Part shown: piece after piece, positions 38,509 through 48,041 of the stretch
Position numbering within the stretch: position 1 is the first letter of the stretch
Layout: each line of letters begins with the position of its first letter
Source of the DNA: Antarcticibacterium sp. 1MA-6-2
GTDB taxonomy: Bacteria; Bacteroidota; Bacteroidia; Flavobacteriales; Flavobacteriaceae
NCBI RefSeq assembly: GCF_021535135.1
Contig: NZ_CP091036.1
Span: 434,001-498,000, forward strand
Direction of reading: 5' to 3'
Length of the DNA: 64,000 nucleotides
Notes under the pieces: model-generated
Database searches by the model: none
What the model was told of the DNA's origin: nothing
Seen by the model: the letters and a program-made list of their open reading frames with translations, nothing else
Position numbers and translations under genes: made by a program

Positions 38509-39036
38509 ATGAGTAGGGGATTTGTAAAGGAAGACGATCAGGAAGAAGCACCATTTATTCCTCCAAGAGCTGCTTTACCCGCCGGGGCTATAAATTATGT
38601 TACTCCTGTAGGATATCATCAACTTTTAAGGGAAAAGGAACAACTTGAAATACAACTTACCTCCATTAATATAGTTGATGAAAAAGAAAAAAGACACGCA
38701 AGGGCGGTGCTTAATGGAAGATTAATGTTATTAATTGAAAGAATAAATTCAGCCCGTATTATAGATCCTGTAGACCAGCCTTTAGACGAAGTTAGGTTTG
38801 GCGCAGTAGTAACTTATAAAAACCTTACAGGTGGTAAAATAGGTGAAGTAGAAAGGTATCAAATAGTAGGGGTAGATGAAGCTGATATCAGGCTGAACAA
38901 AATCGCTTTTGTAGCCCCACTGGCCAAAATCCTTACCGGAAGAAAAAAAGGAGATATCGTAGATTTCTCCCGCGGCCCCCAACTACAACAATTTGAAATT
39001 CAGGATATACATTATGATATTCACCGGGAGCTATAA
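38509..39036 (+). CDS. GreA/GreB-family protein
   Basis: 175 residues. An acidic N-terminal tail, a helical hairpin region (EKEQLEIQLTSINIVDEKEKRHARAVLNGRLMLLIERINSA) and a C-terminal Gre FKBP-like domain (FGAVVTYKNLTGGKIGEVERYQIVGVDEAD, ISF-like ISPLAK counterpart VAPLAKILTGRKKGD). It resembles GreB-type factors that bind RNA polymerase; the acidic tip of the coiled coil (here VDEKEK) is partly kept. Single gene, likely transcript-cleavage or related regulator. Confidence 0.8.
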   Translation: MSRGFVKEDDQEEAPFIPPRAALPAGAINYVTPVGYHQLLREKEQLEIQLTSINIVDEKEKRHARAVLNGRLMLLIERINSARIIDPVDQPLDEVRFGAVVTYKNLTGGKIGEVERYQIVGVDEADIRLNKIAFVAPLAKILTGRKKGDIVDFSRGPQLQQFEIQDIHYDIHREL

Positions 39037-39168
39037 CACGTGTAGCTATTTCATCAGAATATTTAAAACCACCTTACATTATCTTTCTTCTTCACAATCA
39101 ATCCTATATTTTTTTAGATAATATTTTCAGAAATCTTATCTTGGCAATAGGAACTTTAAATTGGCCTA

Positions 39169-41076
39169 ATGATTTATATTGTCAGTGGTGTATCGGGAGT
39201 AGGAAAAACAACAATAGGGATCTTACTTTCTAAAAAATTGAAACTCCCTTTTTATGATGCTGATGATTTTCATCCTGAAGATAACATAACCAAAATGGGT
39301 GACGGTATTCCGTTACAGGATGAAGACAGAGAGGGCTGGTTAGAAAATCTTTCTCAGGCAATAAGGAAATGGAACAAAGACGGGGGAGCAGTCCTTGCAT
39401 GTTCTGCATTAAAAGAGCAATACAGGCGAAAACTCGAAAGTATTCCAAAAAAGGAAATTACCTGGATTTTTCTTCATTCAGAATTTGAGATCATCCTGGA
39501 ACGGCTTAATTCCAGAAAAGGTCATTATTTTAAACCAGCACTACTCCAGTCTCAATACGCTACACTTGAATTTCCAGGCTATGGAATTCATATTAATGTA
39601 AACAAAACAGAGCAAGAGGTACTGGATGAGATTATGGAACATTTAAATAATCCAAAATCTGAAATTGGTCTACTGGGGCTGGGGGTAATGGGTAAAAGTC
39701 TTGCTATTAACCTGGCCTCCAATGGGGTAAAAGTTGCCGTTTTTAACCGACATGTAGAGAAGATCGAAGTGGATATTGCCAAAAATTTCGCTTTGGAAAA
39801 TAAAGAGATCTTTAATTTCCCATGGTTTGACGATCTTGAGAAGTTTATAAATTCTCTCGAGAGACCCCGGAATATTTTTTTTATGGTGAATGCAGGTAAG
39901 ACTGTAGACATTATTATTGAAAGTCTCTTACCGTTTTTGGAAGAAGGGGATCTAATAATTGATGGGGGAAATTCTCATTATAAAGACACTTTGAGAAGGG
40001 AACAATTGCTTAAAGAATCCGGAATATTATTTATGGGTACAGGTGTTTCGGGTGGAGAGGAAGGTGCCAGAAAAGGGCCGTCGATTATGCCCGGAGGTTC
40101 TAAACAGGCTTATGAGAGAGTGGGAAGTTTTCTTGAAAAGATTGCAGCAAAAGATAAAGATGGAAATCCCTGTTGTACCTATATAGGTCCTGAAGGTGCA
40201 GGACATTTTGTAAAAATGTTGCACAATGGAATTGAATATGCAGAGATGCAATTAATAGCTGAATACTACCACTTCTTTAGATTCGGTTTAAAGTTGCCTC
40301 CCGATGAAATTGCCGGAATTTTTACCGACTGGAATAAGGAAATGCAGAGTTATCTTCTCGAGATCTCCATTGATATCCTTAAAAGAAAAGAGAATGATGA
40401 TTATTTGCTGGACAGGATCCTGGATGCAGCCAAACAAAAAGGAACTGGCGGTTGGTCCACAAATGCTGCTTTGGAATTAGGAGTACCTTTTGACACTATA
40501 ACGGCCGCTGTTATGGCAAGAATAGTATCAGGTAAAAAAGAGGAGCGGGTACAGGTCTTTGAGAAATATAACTCAACAACAACTAATAATATCTCAGGTG
40601 GCAGGGAAATTAGTTCTCAATATTTTTCGGCCTATAAAGCAGGCAGTATAATTAATCATGCTATTGGTTTTAGCTTATTAACAGAAGCTTCGGCTGAGTA
40701 TAAATGGAATTTAAATTTATCTGAAATTGCCCGTATCTGGACGAATGGCTGTATAATTAGATCGGCTTTTATGGAAGAACTTATTGATATATTTAAAGAA
40801 AGACCCGGCGGAAATCTTTTGTTACATCCCGTGATCATAAACAGGATGAAAGATCATCGTAAAGATCTTTTAGCAGTAATAAGTGAGGCCTTAAAGGAAG
40901 GTTTTCCTGTACCTGTACTTTCCGCTGCCGGAAATTATTTTCTTGCCTACACTTCAGAACAAACATCGGCAAATATGATACAGGCGCAAAGAGACTATTT
41001 TGGTGCTCACACCTATGAACGCAACGATAAGTCCAGGGGAGAATTTTTTCATACGAACTGGAAGCCTGGTAATTAA
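39169..41076 (+). CDS. Gluconokinase / 6-phosphogluconate dehydrogenase fusion
   Basis: 635 residues. Residues 1 to about 163 are gluconokinase: IYIVSGVSGVGKTTIGILLS (P-loop), YDADDFHPEDNITKM and ALKEQYRRKL. From about 164 a complete decarboxylating 6-phosphogluconate dehydrogenase follows: IGLLGLGVMGKSLAINLASNG, IIDGGNSHY, GTGVSGGEEGARKGPSIMPGG, GAGHFVKMLHNGIEY and GTGGWSTNAALELGVP. It converts gluconate to ribulose-5-phosphate with two active sites in one chain. Its TAA overlaps the ATG of the gluconate permease gene. Intact frame, so the fusion is not an artefact of an indel. Confidence 0.95.
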   Translation: MIYIVSGVSGVGKTTIGILLSKKLKLPFYDADDFHPEDNITKMGDGIPLQDEDREGWLENLSQAIRKWNKDGGAVLACSALKEQYRRKLESIPKKEITWIFLHSEFEIILERLNSRKGHYFKPALLQSQYATLEFPGYGIHINVNKTEQEVLDEIMEHLNNPKSEIGLLGLGVMGKSLAINLASNGVKVAVFNRHVEKIEVDIAKNFALENKEIFNFPWFDDLEKFINSLERPRNIFFMVNAGKTVDIIIESLLPFLEEGDLIIDGGNSHYKDTLRREQLLKESGILFMGTGVSGGEEGARKGPSIMPGGSKQAYERVGSFLEKIAAKDKDGNPCCTYIGPEGAGHFVKMLHNGIEYAEMQLIAEYYHFFRFGLKLPPDEIAGIFTDWNKEMQSYLLEISIDILKRKENDDYLLDRILDAAKQKGTGGWSTNAALELGVPFDTITAAVMARIVSGKKEERVQVFEKYNSTTTNNISGGREISSQYFSAYKAGSIINHAIGFSLLTEASAEYKWNLNLSEIARIWTNGCIIRSAFMEELIDIFKERPGGNLLLHPVIINRMKDHRKDLLAVISEALKEGFPVPVLSAAGNYFLAYTSEQTSANMIQAQRDYFGAHTYERNDKSRGEFFHTNWKPGN

Positions 41077-42420
41077 TGGATATTCAATTACTCTCTGCCG
41101 TATTTATTGGAATTACACTTTTACTCTTTCTTATTCTTCGCCTCAAGATTCAGGCTTTTTTGGCTCTCCTTATAGTGTGTATTGTGGTTGGAATGATTGC
41201 GGGTATGCCCGCAAATGCGATTCTGGAAACGATGAAGGAGGGGATGGGCAGCACCCTGGGATTTGTAGCCACTGTAGTGGGACTTGGAGCTCTCTTTGGA
41301 GGTATTCTAGAACAATCTGGAGGGGCCCAACGTCTGGCTTCTTTTATGCTTCAAAAAACAGGTGAAAAAAATGCTCCTGGGCGATGATGATAACGGGATT
41401 TGTAGTTGCCATTCCTGTATTTTTTGATGTCGCATTTATTATACTGGTTCCTGTCACTTATGCTTTAAGCAAGAGAACTGGTAAATCATTGCTGTTGTTC
41501 GCCATTCCTTTACTTGCAGGTCTTGCGGTTACACACGCTTTTATACCTCCAACTCCTGGCCCTATAGCCGTCGCTGATATTCTAGGTGCAGACCTGGGTT
41601 GGGTAATCATTTTTGGTTTTATAGTAGGCCTTCCGGCGGCCCTCATCAGCGGACCGTATTCGCCAAATTTCTTTCAAAGAGAATGGTAATAGAGCCACAT
41701 GTTTTTGAAGAAAAGAAAGATTATGATGAAAGTAAAGCTCCGTCTCCAGCTCTAATTTTATCCATCATTTTAATCCCAATAGTTTTAATAGTTACAAATA
41801 CAGTAGTGGGGAGCCCTCTTTTTGCTGATGTATCTCTTGGAAGTGGTTTCCTTTATATGGTGGAATTATTAGGGCATCCTTTCACAGCACTTATAATTGC
41901 CAATCTTATAGCCTGGTATTTTCTTGGAGTGAGGCGTGGGATGCAAAAAGAATATTTACTGAAAGTAGCAACAAAATCTTTCCAGGCTGCAGGAATTATT
42001 ATTCTGCTTACAGGAGCTGGCGGAGCATTTAAACAGATTCTCATAAGCACCGGAGCAGGAGAAATGATAGCGAACGGACTGAATAACAGCTTCTTCAATC
42101 CCCTGTTGTTCGGTTTTGTGGTTGCAGCTCTTGTAAGGATCCTTCAAGGATCGTCTACCGTTGCCATGATTACTGCCGCCGGAATAACTGCTCCTGTTCT
42201 TGAAGGGGAGAATTTTGGAGTAGAACAAATTTCATTGATTGTTATAGCAATAGCTTCAGGAGCAACAATACTTTCCCACGTTAATGACAGCGGATTTTGG
42301 CTCGTGGGACAATACCTGGGATTGTCAGAAAAACAAACTTTCAGGTCCTGGACGATGATGACCACAATCATTGCAGGGGTAGGATTGGGAATGTCTTTGC
42401 TTTTGTGGTATTTGATTTAA
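41076..42420 (+). CDS. Gluconate:H+ symporter, GntP family (frame breaks)
   Basis: 448 residues in three frame segments joined by restoring one T near 41377 (CCTTGGG read as CCTGGG) and one T near 41672 (TATTTCG read as TATTCG). GntP features: LLIVCIVVGMIAGMPANAILETMKEGMGSTLGF, VVGLGALFGGILEQSGGAQRLA, IPVFFDVAFIILVPV, HAFIPPTPGPIAVADILGAD and the late SHVNDSGFWLVGQYLGLSEKQTFRSW block. About 12 helices. One-base overlap with the kinase-dehydrogenase gene makes a gluconate uptake and catabolism operon. Both breaks are single-base losses. Confidence 0.93.
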
Positions 42421-42460
42421 AATAAGAATAGTTATCTTCGACTTAAATACTTTTACTACT

Positions 42461-42877
42461 ATGAAAAATACATATTCTACAAACCTTAATTTATCGCACG
42501 TAGACATTGGCCTTTTTATCTTTAGAATAGGTATTTCTGCTCTTATGCTTACCCACGGCTATCCTAAGTTGCTCCGGTTTTTCGGAAGTGAGGAAATTGC
42601 ATTTGCCGATCCCCTGGGAATGGGAGAAGTAGCCAGTTTTACCTTTGCAGTTTTTGCAGAATTTATTTGTTCGATCCTTATAATCCTTGGATTTGGAACG
42701 CGACTGGCAGCTATTCCCTTAATTGGGACAATGGCGGTAGCAGCTTTAATAGTTCATATGCCAGACGGGTTTGTTAGACAGGAATTGCCATTATTGTATC
42801 TGGTGGGATATATTTTGCTTTTCTTTACAGGTGGAGGAAAATATTCTTTGGACTGGTTCCTTCTGAAAAAGAAATAA
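42461..42877 (+). CDS. DoxX-family membrane protein
   Basis: 138 residues, four helices, with RIGISALMLTHGYPKLLRFF, a conserved charged/aromatic helix start, and PLGMGEVASFTFAVFAEFICSILIILGFGTRLAAIPL. DoxX family function is mostly unknown, sometimes part of redox membrane complexes. Follows the gluconate permease after 40 bases. Confidence 0.88.
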   Translation: MKNTYSTNLNLSHVDIGLFIFRIGISALMLTHGYPKLLRFFGSEEIAFADPLGMGEVASFTFAVFAEFICSILIILGFGTRLAAIPLIGTMAVAALIVHMPDGFVRQELPLLYLVGYILLFFTGGGKYSLDWFLLKKK

Positions 42878-42878
42878 A

Positions 42879-42904
42879 AAAGGCTGAACAATTGCCCAGC
42901 CTTT
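42879..42904. terminator. Bidirectional terminator after DoxX
   Basis: AAAGGCTG / CAGCCTTT stem with an ACAATTGC-type loop, preceded by an A run and followed by TTTAATTTTA. Confidence 0.8.
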
Positions 42905-42911
42905 AATTTTA

Positions 42912-43272
42912 TTAGTCCTTTTTAGGAACTTCTCTGTCTGGGTTAGGGTGATCAGCATTCTTTTCTTCGTCTGTCCTAACTCCGCGTTGATTGAATTGGT
43001 AGTTTTCTTCATCAGGAATTCCCGTGCCCTCATGGGAAGTATCTCTCTCATCACGGCCTGGAATATCGAGATCTTTTGCTGTAAAATCAACTAAGTCTTT
43101 CTCTTTCAGCTAAGGATTTATCCTGTCCCTGATTCATACTGCGGCCCTTTTGATGGAGAGCCTGTAGATCATCCTTGTTTATGTTTGGATCGTACGGGAG
43201 ATCGTTTTTCTCAATATGATTATTCTCTCTTACTGGTTTATTGGATAAGGGTTTGTTTTCTTTCTCGCTCAT
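42912..43272 (-). CDS. Hydrophilic, disordered small protein (frame break)
   Basis: 119 residues after removing A at 43092 (coding CTT-A-GTT). Composition is highly charged and Asn/Asp/Glu-rich (SNKPVRENNHIEKNDLPYDP, GRDERDTSHEGTGIPDEEN, RTDEEKNADHPNPDREVPKK) with no hydrophobic core. Resembles stress-associated hydrophilins or intrinsically disordered flavobacterial proteins; no named family. Corrected length 360 bases including stop. Confidence 0.7.
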
Positions 43273-43400
43273 AATTTTTTCTTTCTTCTAAAGTTAAAAA
43301 ATACATGAGTCTTTTAAGGAATTGGTGGGTTAAATTCTAGTTAAAGAGCGTCAAAGGTCTGTTCAATGCCTTGTAAAAAATTTCACCAAAGGGAAATAAA

Positions 43401-43427
43401 AAAGGGTAAAGCCTCAGCTTCACCCTT
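43401..43427 (-). terminator. Terminator of the OmpA-like gene
   Basis: Minus strand AAGGGTGAAGC / GCTTTACCCTT-type stem followed by a T run (AAAAAA on the plus strand). Confidence 0.75.
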
Positions 43428-43453
43428 AATATAATTTTTCTTTTTCTATTCTA

Positions 43454-44295
43454 TTATTGCTCAGATTCAAGCAATGCCAGGAACTTATCCAGGTTTGGAA
43501 GAATTACTATTCTCGTCCTTCTGTTCTTAGCCATATTTTCTTTAGAGTCATTCTCTGTTAAAGGAGCATAACTACTTCTACCTTAGCAGCGATAAGTTTC
43601 TCAGGAGCAACATCGTATTTATCCTGTAACAATCTCACTATAGAAGTCGCTCTTCTAACACTTAGATCCCAGTTATCCTGTAAATGTGAACCCGGTACAA
43701 TAGTTTGGGAATCTGTATGTCCTTCCACCATAACTTCCATACTTGGCTCTGAGTTTATAACCTCTGCAAGATTTTTAAGAAGATCGTGAGCTTTGTTACT
43801 TACTCTATAACTTCCGCTGTTAAAAAGAAGTTTATCAGACACATTGATCATTACTACTGTTTTATCTACAGTAATATCAATATCTTCACTATTTACATCA
43901 TCAGTAATAGATTCTTTTAAATTATAAGATACTGCAAGGTTAATAGAATCTTCAAGAGTTTTTGCTTCTGCAAGTTGGGCCTGGTCTACATTTTTAAGAG
44001 TCTCACGCATTTTGCGTTTGTTATTGGTAGACATTGCTGTTAAGTCATTCATCTCCAGTCTTTCATCACTTGATTGCTGAAGAGAATTTATTTTTGCATT
44101 GTAATCGGCAACTCTTGCTTCAATAGCACTGAGTTTGCTTTCTGCTTCTTGTTTTGCAACAGTCTCTTTTTGAAGATTGCTACGGGTGTTGTTTAATTCA
44201 CCTTCTAATTCAACATATTTTTTCTTAGATACACATGAGGTTAATATCCCTGCGGACATTATTGCCAGTACTACTGTTTTTTTCATTTTTTTCAT
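43454..44295 (-). CDS. OmpA-domain lipoprotein (frame break)
   Basis: 279 residues after removal of two bases at 43583-43584 (coding GCT-AA-GGT). Lipoprotein signal (VVLAIMSAGILTSC), a long coiled coil (YVELEGELNNTRSNLQKETVAKQEAESKLSAIEAR), then an OmpA/MotB peptidoglycan-binding domain: LLFNSGSYRVSNKA, MEVMVEGHTDSQTI and DLSVRRATSIVRLL, ending in RSSYAPLTENDSKENMAKNRRTRIVILPNLDKF after correction. It tethers the outer membrane to peptidoglycan. The break removes the conserved NRRTRI end in the raw frame. Confidence 0.88.
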
Positions 44296-44631
44296 TTTTT
44301 AATTTGGTCCATATTTGTTTTGGTTGGTCTTAGAACCGTTAACTTAAGTGCGAGTTTTGTGCCATTCCCTTTTAAAGGACCGCTAACACGGTATTTTTGC
44401 CCGGGAAGAGAACTACAAATCTCCTCTTTCTGCCTCACAATGTACTATTTAAAGGAAAAAAGGAGCGCTAAAGAATTGCTAATTTTACAATTTGCTGATT
44501 TTTCCAAATGTTAATAAAAGCGCAGAACCTGTGGAAAAACCTAGGGAAAGTGTGCATTTTTACCACAGTTTTATGGCTAGCGGCTTTTATCCTTAACCGA
44601 TTATTCCCTTACATCCGGTGGAAAATTGTCT
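44296..44631. other. Intergenic region upstream of the OmpA-like gene
   Basis: 336 bases between the OmpA start and the upp stop. One plus-strand 50-codon frame (44508-44660) encodes a possible helix (CIFTTVLWLAAFILNRLF) but overlaps upp antisense; I do not call it. Confidence 0.4.
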
Positions 44632-45288
44632 TTAGTGTTGTAGTTTTGGACCGAAACTAAGGTCTCCGGCATCACCAAGTCCTGGAACAATATAGCCTTT
44701 CTCATTGAGGTGTTCATCAATGGCCGCTATCCAAAGATGTGATCGTTCCGGAAGATTATCAGAAACAAATTTTATTCCCGGTTTAGCTCCAATAACTGAT
44801 ACCAAATGAATCTCTTTTGGAGTACCCATGGGTTTAAGAGCTTCAAAAACAGTCACAAAAGAACCATAGGTGGCCAGCATTGGATCTGCAAGAATAAGAA
44901 TTTTATTCTCGAGGGAAGGAGAAGCGAGATACTCCACCTTAATTTCAAATTCATTATCTGACGTATGATGGCGGTAGGCGGAAATAAAAGTATTTTCTGC
45001 CGTATCAAAATACCCTAATATACCATTGTGCAAAGGAAGTCCCGCTCTAAGAATTGAACATATTACTATTTCTTCTGTGGGTATGAATACATCAGCTTTC
45101 CCAATAGGTGTTTCTACAGTATCCTTTTTATATTCCAGAGTTTTGCTCAGTTCGTAAGCAAGGATTTCACCAACTCTCTCCACATTGCGACGAAATCGCA
45201 ACATATCTTTTTGAACATTTATATCTCTTAATTCTGCTATAAATTTTTCAGCAATAGATCTGCTTTGCAGTAGATGGTGTATTTGCAT
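44632..45288 (-). CDS. upp: Uracil phosphoribosyltransferase
   Basis: 218 residues. Type I phosphoribosyltransferase with ICSILRAGLPLHNGIL (flexible loop region), the PRPP signature LILADPMLATYGSFVTVFEAL, and a C-terminal GYIVPGLGDAGDLSFGPKL uracil-binding end. Salvages uracil to UMP. Intact frame. Confidence 0.94.
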   Translation of the reverse strand: MQIHHLLQSRSIAEKFIAELRDINVQKDMLRFRRNVERVGEILAYELSKTLEYKKDTVETPIGKADVFIPTEEIVICSILRAGLPLHNGILGYFDTAENTFISAYRHHTSDNEFEIKVEYLASPSLENKILILADPMLATYGSFVTVFEALKPMGTPKEIHLVSVIGAKPGIKFVSDNLPERSHLWIAAIDEHLNEKGYIVPGLGDAGDLSFGPKLQH

Positions 45289-45310
45289 TTTAAATTAAAT
45301 TCATTTCTAT

Positions 45311-46294
45311 TTAAGCAATAATTTGTTCTCGTTGGAACTTGCTGCGATACTGTACGGGAGAAATTCCGGTAAACCTCTTAAATGTATTTCTAAAAGCCTT
45401 AATATCATTATACCCTACATCATACATTACCTCGTTAATATTTTTGGCGCCAGACTCCAGTTCTTTTTTTGCTGCTTCAATCTTGACCCGTTGGATATAT
45501 TCGGTAATGGTATTAGTTGTTGCTTTTTTAAATCTTCTCTCAAGGCTCCTTCGGCTCAATGCAAATTTACTCGCCAAATCCTCAACATTTATTCTTTCTC
45601 TAAAATTGCTTTCAATAAATTCCTGTGCTTTTCCTACAGGAGCATCATCATGTTCTCTTTGTCCTTCAAAGATAATAAATGGCGACTGGCTTGCTTTATT
45701 AATATCTATCATAAAAGCTTTAGAAGTTAAAAGAGCAAATTCCCGCCCCACGTATTTCTCAATAATATACAACAGTAGATTAAGGTAGGAATAGGCGCCT
45801 CCACTAGTATATATACCAGAATCATCGGTAAGGATCTTGTCATCTACCAGATTTACATCAGGATACATCTTCCGGAAATCGGCAGCATGAATCCAATGGG
45901 TTGCACATTGTTTTCCATGTAATAAACCAGTTGATGCCAGAAAAAATGCGCCCACACATAAACTGGCAATTTCAGCTCCTGCCTTATGTTGTTCCAGGAT
46001 CCAGGGAACAAAATCCTTGTTACCATTATAAGCCTCTAATTGATCGCCATGAATGGCAGGTATAATAATAAGATCGGTTTTGGTAATTTCTGAAGTTAAC
46101 TTATGGGGATTCACCGTAAATAGGCCACTGGACTGCATGGTTTCCCGGGCTAAGCCTACTAATTCTACTTCAAAATAGGGGTCTCTGCCTGCCTGTATTA
46201 AAAAATGGTTTACATAATTAAATACCTGGTGGCTTCCTTCAATGTTTACCAGGCTCGTATGACCTTTAGGAATAAGAATTGAGATATGTTTCAT
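45311..46294 (-). CDS. GlxA/FtrA-type AraC regulator with DJ-1/PfpI-like N-terminus
   Basis: 327 residues from MKHISILIPKGH. The N-terminal domain is a glutamine-amidotransferase-1-like (DJ-1/PfpI) fold with EIASLCVGAFFLASTGLL (nucleophile-elbow Cys) and CATHWIHA; the C-terminal AraC HTH shows INVEDLASKFALSRRSLERRFKKATTNTITEYIQR and NDIKAFRNTFKRFTGISPVQYR. Ligand unknown. The neighbouring upp lies 22 bases downstream and may be cotranscribed. Confidence 0.92.
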   Translation of the reverse strand: MKHISILIPKGHTSLVNIEGSHQVFNYVNHFLIQAGRDPYFEVELVGLARETMQSSGLFTVNPHKLTSEITKTDLIIIPAIHGDQLEAYNGNKDFVPWILEQHKAGAEIASLCVGAFFLASTGLLHGKQCATHWIHAADFRKMYPDVNLVDDKILTDDSGIYTSGGAYSYLNLLLYIIEKYVGREFALLTSKAFMIDINKASQSPFIIFEGQREHDDAPVGKAQEFIESNFRERINVEDLASKFALSRRSLERRFKKATTNTITEYIQRVKIEAAKKELESGAKNINEVMYDVGYNDIKAFRNTFKRFTGISPVQYRSKFQREQIIA

Positions 46295-46659
46295 CTTCAG
46301 GAATTTTAAAGGTAGTTCTTCCTGCTTCATAGCTACAATAAAGATAATCAATAATTTGTCGCAAACAACCCTTTATGTTGGCGTAATGAACCCCTTCAAA
46401 TATACGTTTTCCTGTTTATATTTATTTCTTCAATTTAGCCCCTATTAAAACTGTAACCTCAAATCCTATTATAATTAAGGATCGAAAAAAGACAATACTG
46501 TATTATTGAAGGACCTTGAACGGGTGGGGGAGGAGATTTTTAATATTGAAGGAACATCAGTGTCTCAAGAGCTATGGAAAAATTGAAGAAAATGGCTGAA
46601 GAAAAAAGAAGCGCTAATCCTGATTTAATTTTAACCTGTTATAACAAATCTTATAAATT
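46295..46659. other. Intergenic region with possible gene remnant
   Basis: Bases 46485-46585 have coding-like frame (VLLKDLERVGEEIFNIEGTS) and a second frame 46573-46659 (AMEKLKKMAEEKRSANPDLI) which do not join with a single-base change. No start or family match; perhaps a degraded gene. The rest is AT-rich. Confidence 0.35.
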
Positions 46660-47286
46660 ATGAAAAATTTCGTTTTAATTCTCGCTGTTTTCCTGTTCTT
46701 TTCGTCTTATACAGGAGTAACTCAAACTGTCCAGACTTTAAAGACAGAAGAATCGTACAATGATAAAGCAGCTCTTCTTAAATATTATGAAGAGACCGCT
46801 AAAGAACTGGAGAATAAAATAAAAGGTCTTTCTGAAGTGCAATTAAAGTTTAAGCCATCAGAAGAAAGCTGGAGTATAAGCCAGTGTCTGGAACATATCA
46901 TTGCTACCGAAAAAATGCTTTTTGGAATGACTAAGGAGCTACTGGAAAAACCTGAAAATGCCGAAAGACGTTCAGAAATAACAGTTACAGATGAGCAACT
47001 GGTATCAGGAATGACTGACAGGTCTACAAAGTATAAGGCCTCAGCTGAAATTCAGCCGGAAGGCACCTACACTTCTCCACAGGAAGCTCTAAAAGATTTC
47101 AAAGAACAAAGAGAGGAAATCCAGTCTTTTATCAAAAATAGTAAAGCAAATATGAGAAACTATATTTCCGATTCTCCTGCCGGGGCAGTAGACGGGCATC
47201 AAAGCCTCCTATTTATTGCTGGTCACACGGCGAGGCACACAAAACAAATAGAAGAAATTATCTCTCAACCAGCTTTCCCTAATTAG
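46660..47286 (+). CDS. Secreted DinB-like protein
   Basis: 208 residues with a signal peptide (FVLILAVFLFFSSYTGVTQ). Four-helix DinB/YfiT fold with metal-site His in SISQCLEHIIATEK and LFIAGHTARHTKQIEEII. DinB-like proteins are metal-dependent hydrolases or transferases; secretion is unusual but common in Bacteroidota. Function unknown. Confidence 0.83.
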   Translation: MKNFVLILAVFLFFSSYTGVTQTVQTLKTEESYNDKAALLKYYEETAKELENKIKGLSEVQLKFKPSEESWSISQCLEHIIATEKMLFGMTKELLEKPENAERRSEITVTDEQLVSGMTDRSTKYKASAEIQPEGTYTSPQEALKDFKEQREEIQSFIKNSKANMRNYISDSPAGAVDGHQSLLFIAGHTARHTKQIEEIISQPAFPN

Positions 47287-47412
47287 TTTTTTAAAAGAAT
47301 AATTGCGAGGGCCCTAAAAAAGATCTTTTATAACATTTTTACAGCGTTCTTTTATTAATTTTTGGTGCTGTTTTTGATAACCTGCAAGAAGAGATTCTAT
47401 ATATTTGGTTTT

Positions 47413-48033
47413 ATGAAAAAATTTCTTGCTTTCGGTTGTATTTGTTTATTTCCTGCAATATTCTTTTCGCAGGAAATACCTTCTTCTACCAGTAAACCTG
47501 TATTTGAGCGGTCTATTCCTGCAAGTTCAGGCTTACCTTCTATTTTACTTCGTGAAGCTCCTAAAGAAGATTACAAGCTCAAGGATGATCCCACCAAACC
47601 TAAGCCTCTGGAGATGATGAATAAACAGGAATTGCTTACTGCCGGAGATTTTATAGAAAAAAAATGGGCTGAAGATGAAAAAGCAAAGTCAGAATATGGA
47701 GAGGGGCAAAATTTGGGAAATTTTGTTACAAAGGGAAAATTTGTAGAGATCTATTGCAGGGATTATCAATATGTGGATGGTGACAGGGTACGGGTAATCG
47801 TTAATGGAAAAGTGGTAAATTCTGACATTACTCTTGGAGCAGGTTATACTCCAATTTTAGTAGTTTTAAAAGATGGATTTAATACTGTTGAAATAGAAGC
47901 CTTAAACCAGGGATCTTCCGGGCCAAATACGGCCGCTTTTACTGTTTTTGATGAAACAGGAAAACAAATAACTTCGAATTACTGGAACTTACTTTCCGGA
48001 GCTAAAGCCAGTATGATCGTGGTTAAAAATTAA
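47413..48033 (+). CDS. Secreted protein of unknown function
   Basis: 206 residues. Signal peptide (FLAFGCICLFPAIFFSQ), a Pro/Ser linker and a C-terminal domain with a strand-rich pattern (KFVEIYCRDYQYVDGDRVRVIVNGKVVNSDITLGAGYTPI, DGFNTVEIEALNQG). Similar secreted proteins occur in flavobacteria but I know no function. Start chosen at 47413 where the signal peptide begins; an upstream in-frame start at 47362 adds a second hydrophobic stretch. Confidence 0.7.
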   Translation: MKKFLAFGCICLFPAIFFSQEIPSSTSKPVFERSIPASSGLPSILLREAPKEDYKLKDDPTKPKPLEMMNKQELLTAGDFIEKKWAEDEKAKSEYGEGQNLGNFVTKGKFVEIYCRDYQYVDGDRVRVIVNGKVVNSDITLGAGYTPILVVLKDGFNTVEIEALNQGSSGPNTAAFTVFDETGKQITSNYWNLLSGAKASMIVVKN

Positions 48034-48041
48034 ATATTACT

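Noticed and set aside
44320..44660. Two plus-strand short frames between the OmpA-like gene and upp
   Set aside because: One lies antisense over the OmpA promoter region, the other overlaps the upp end; no homology recognised and weak start context.
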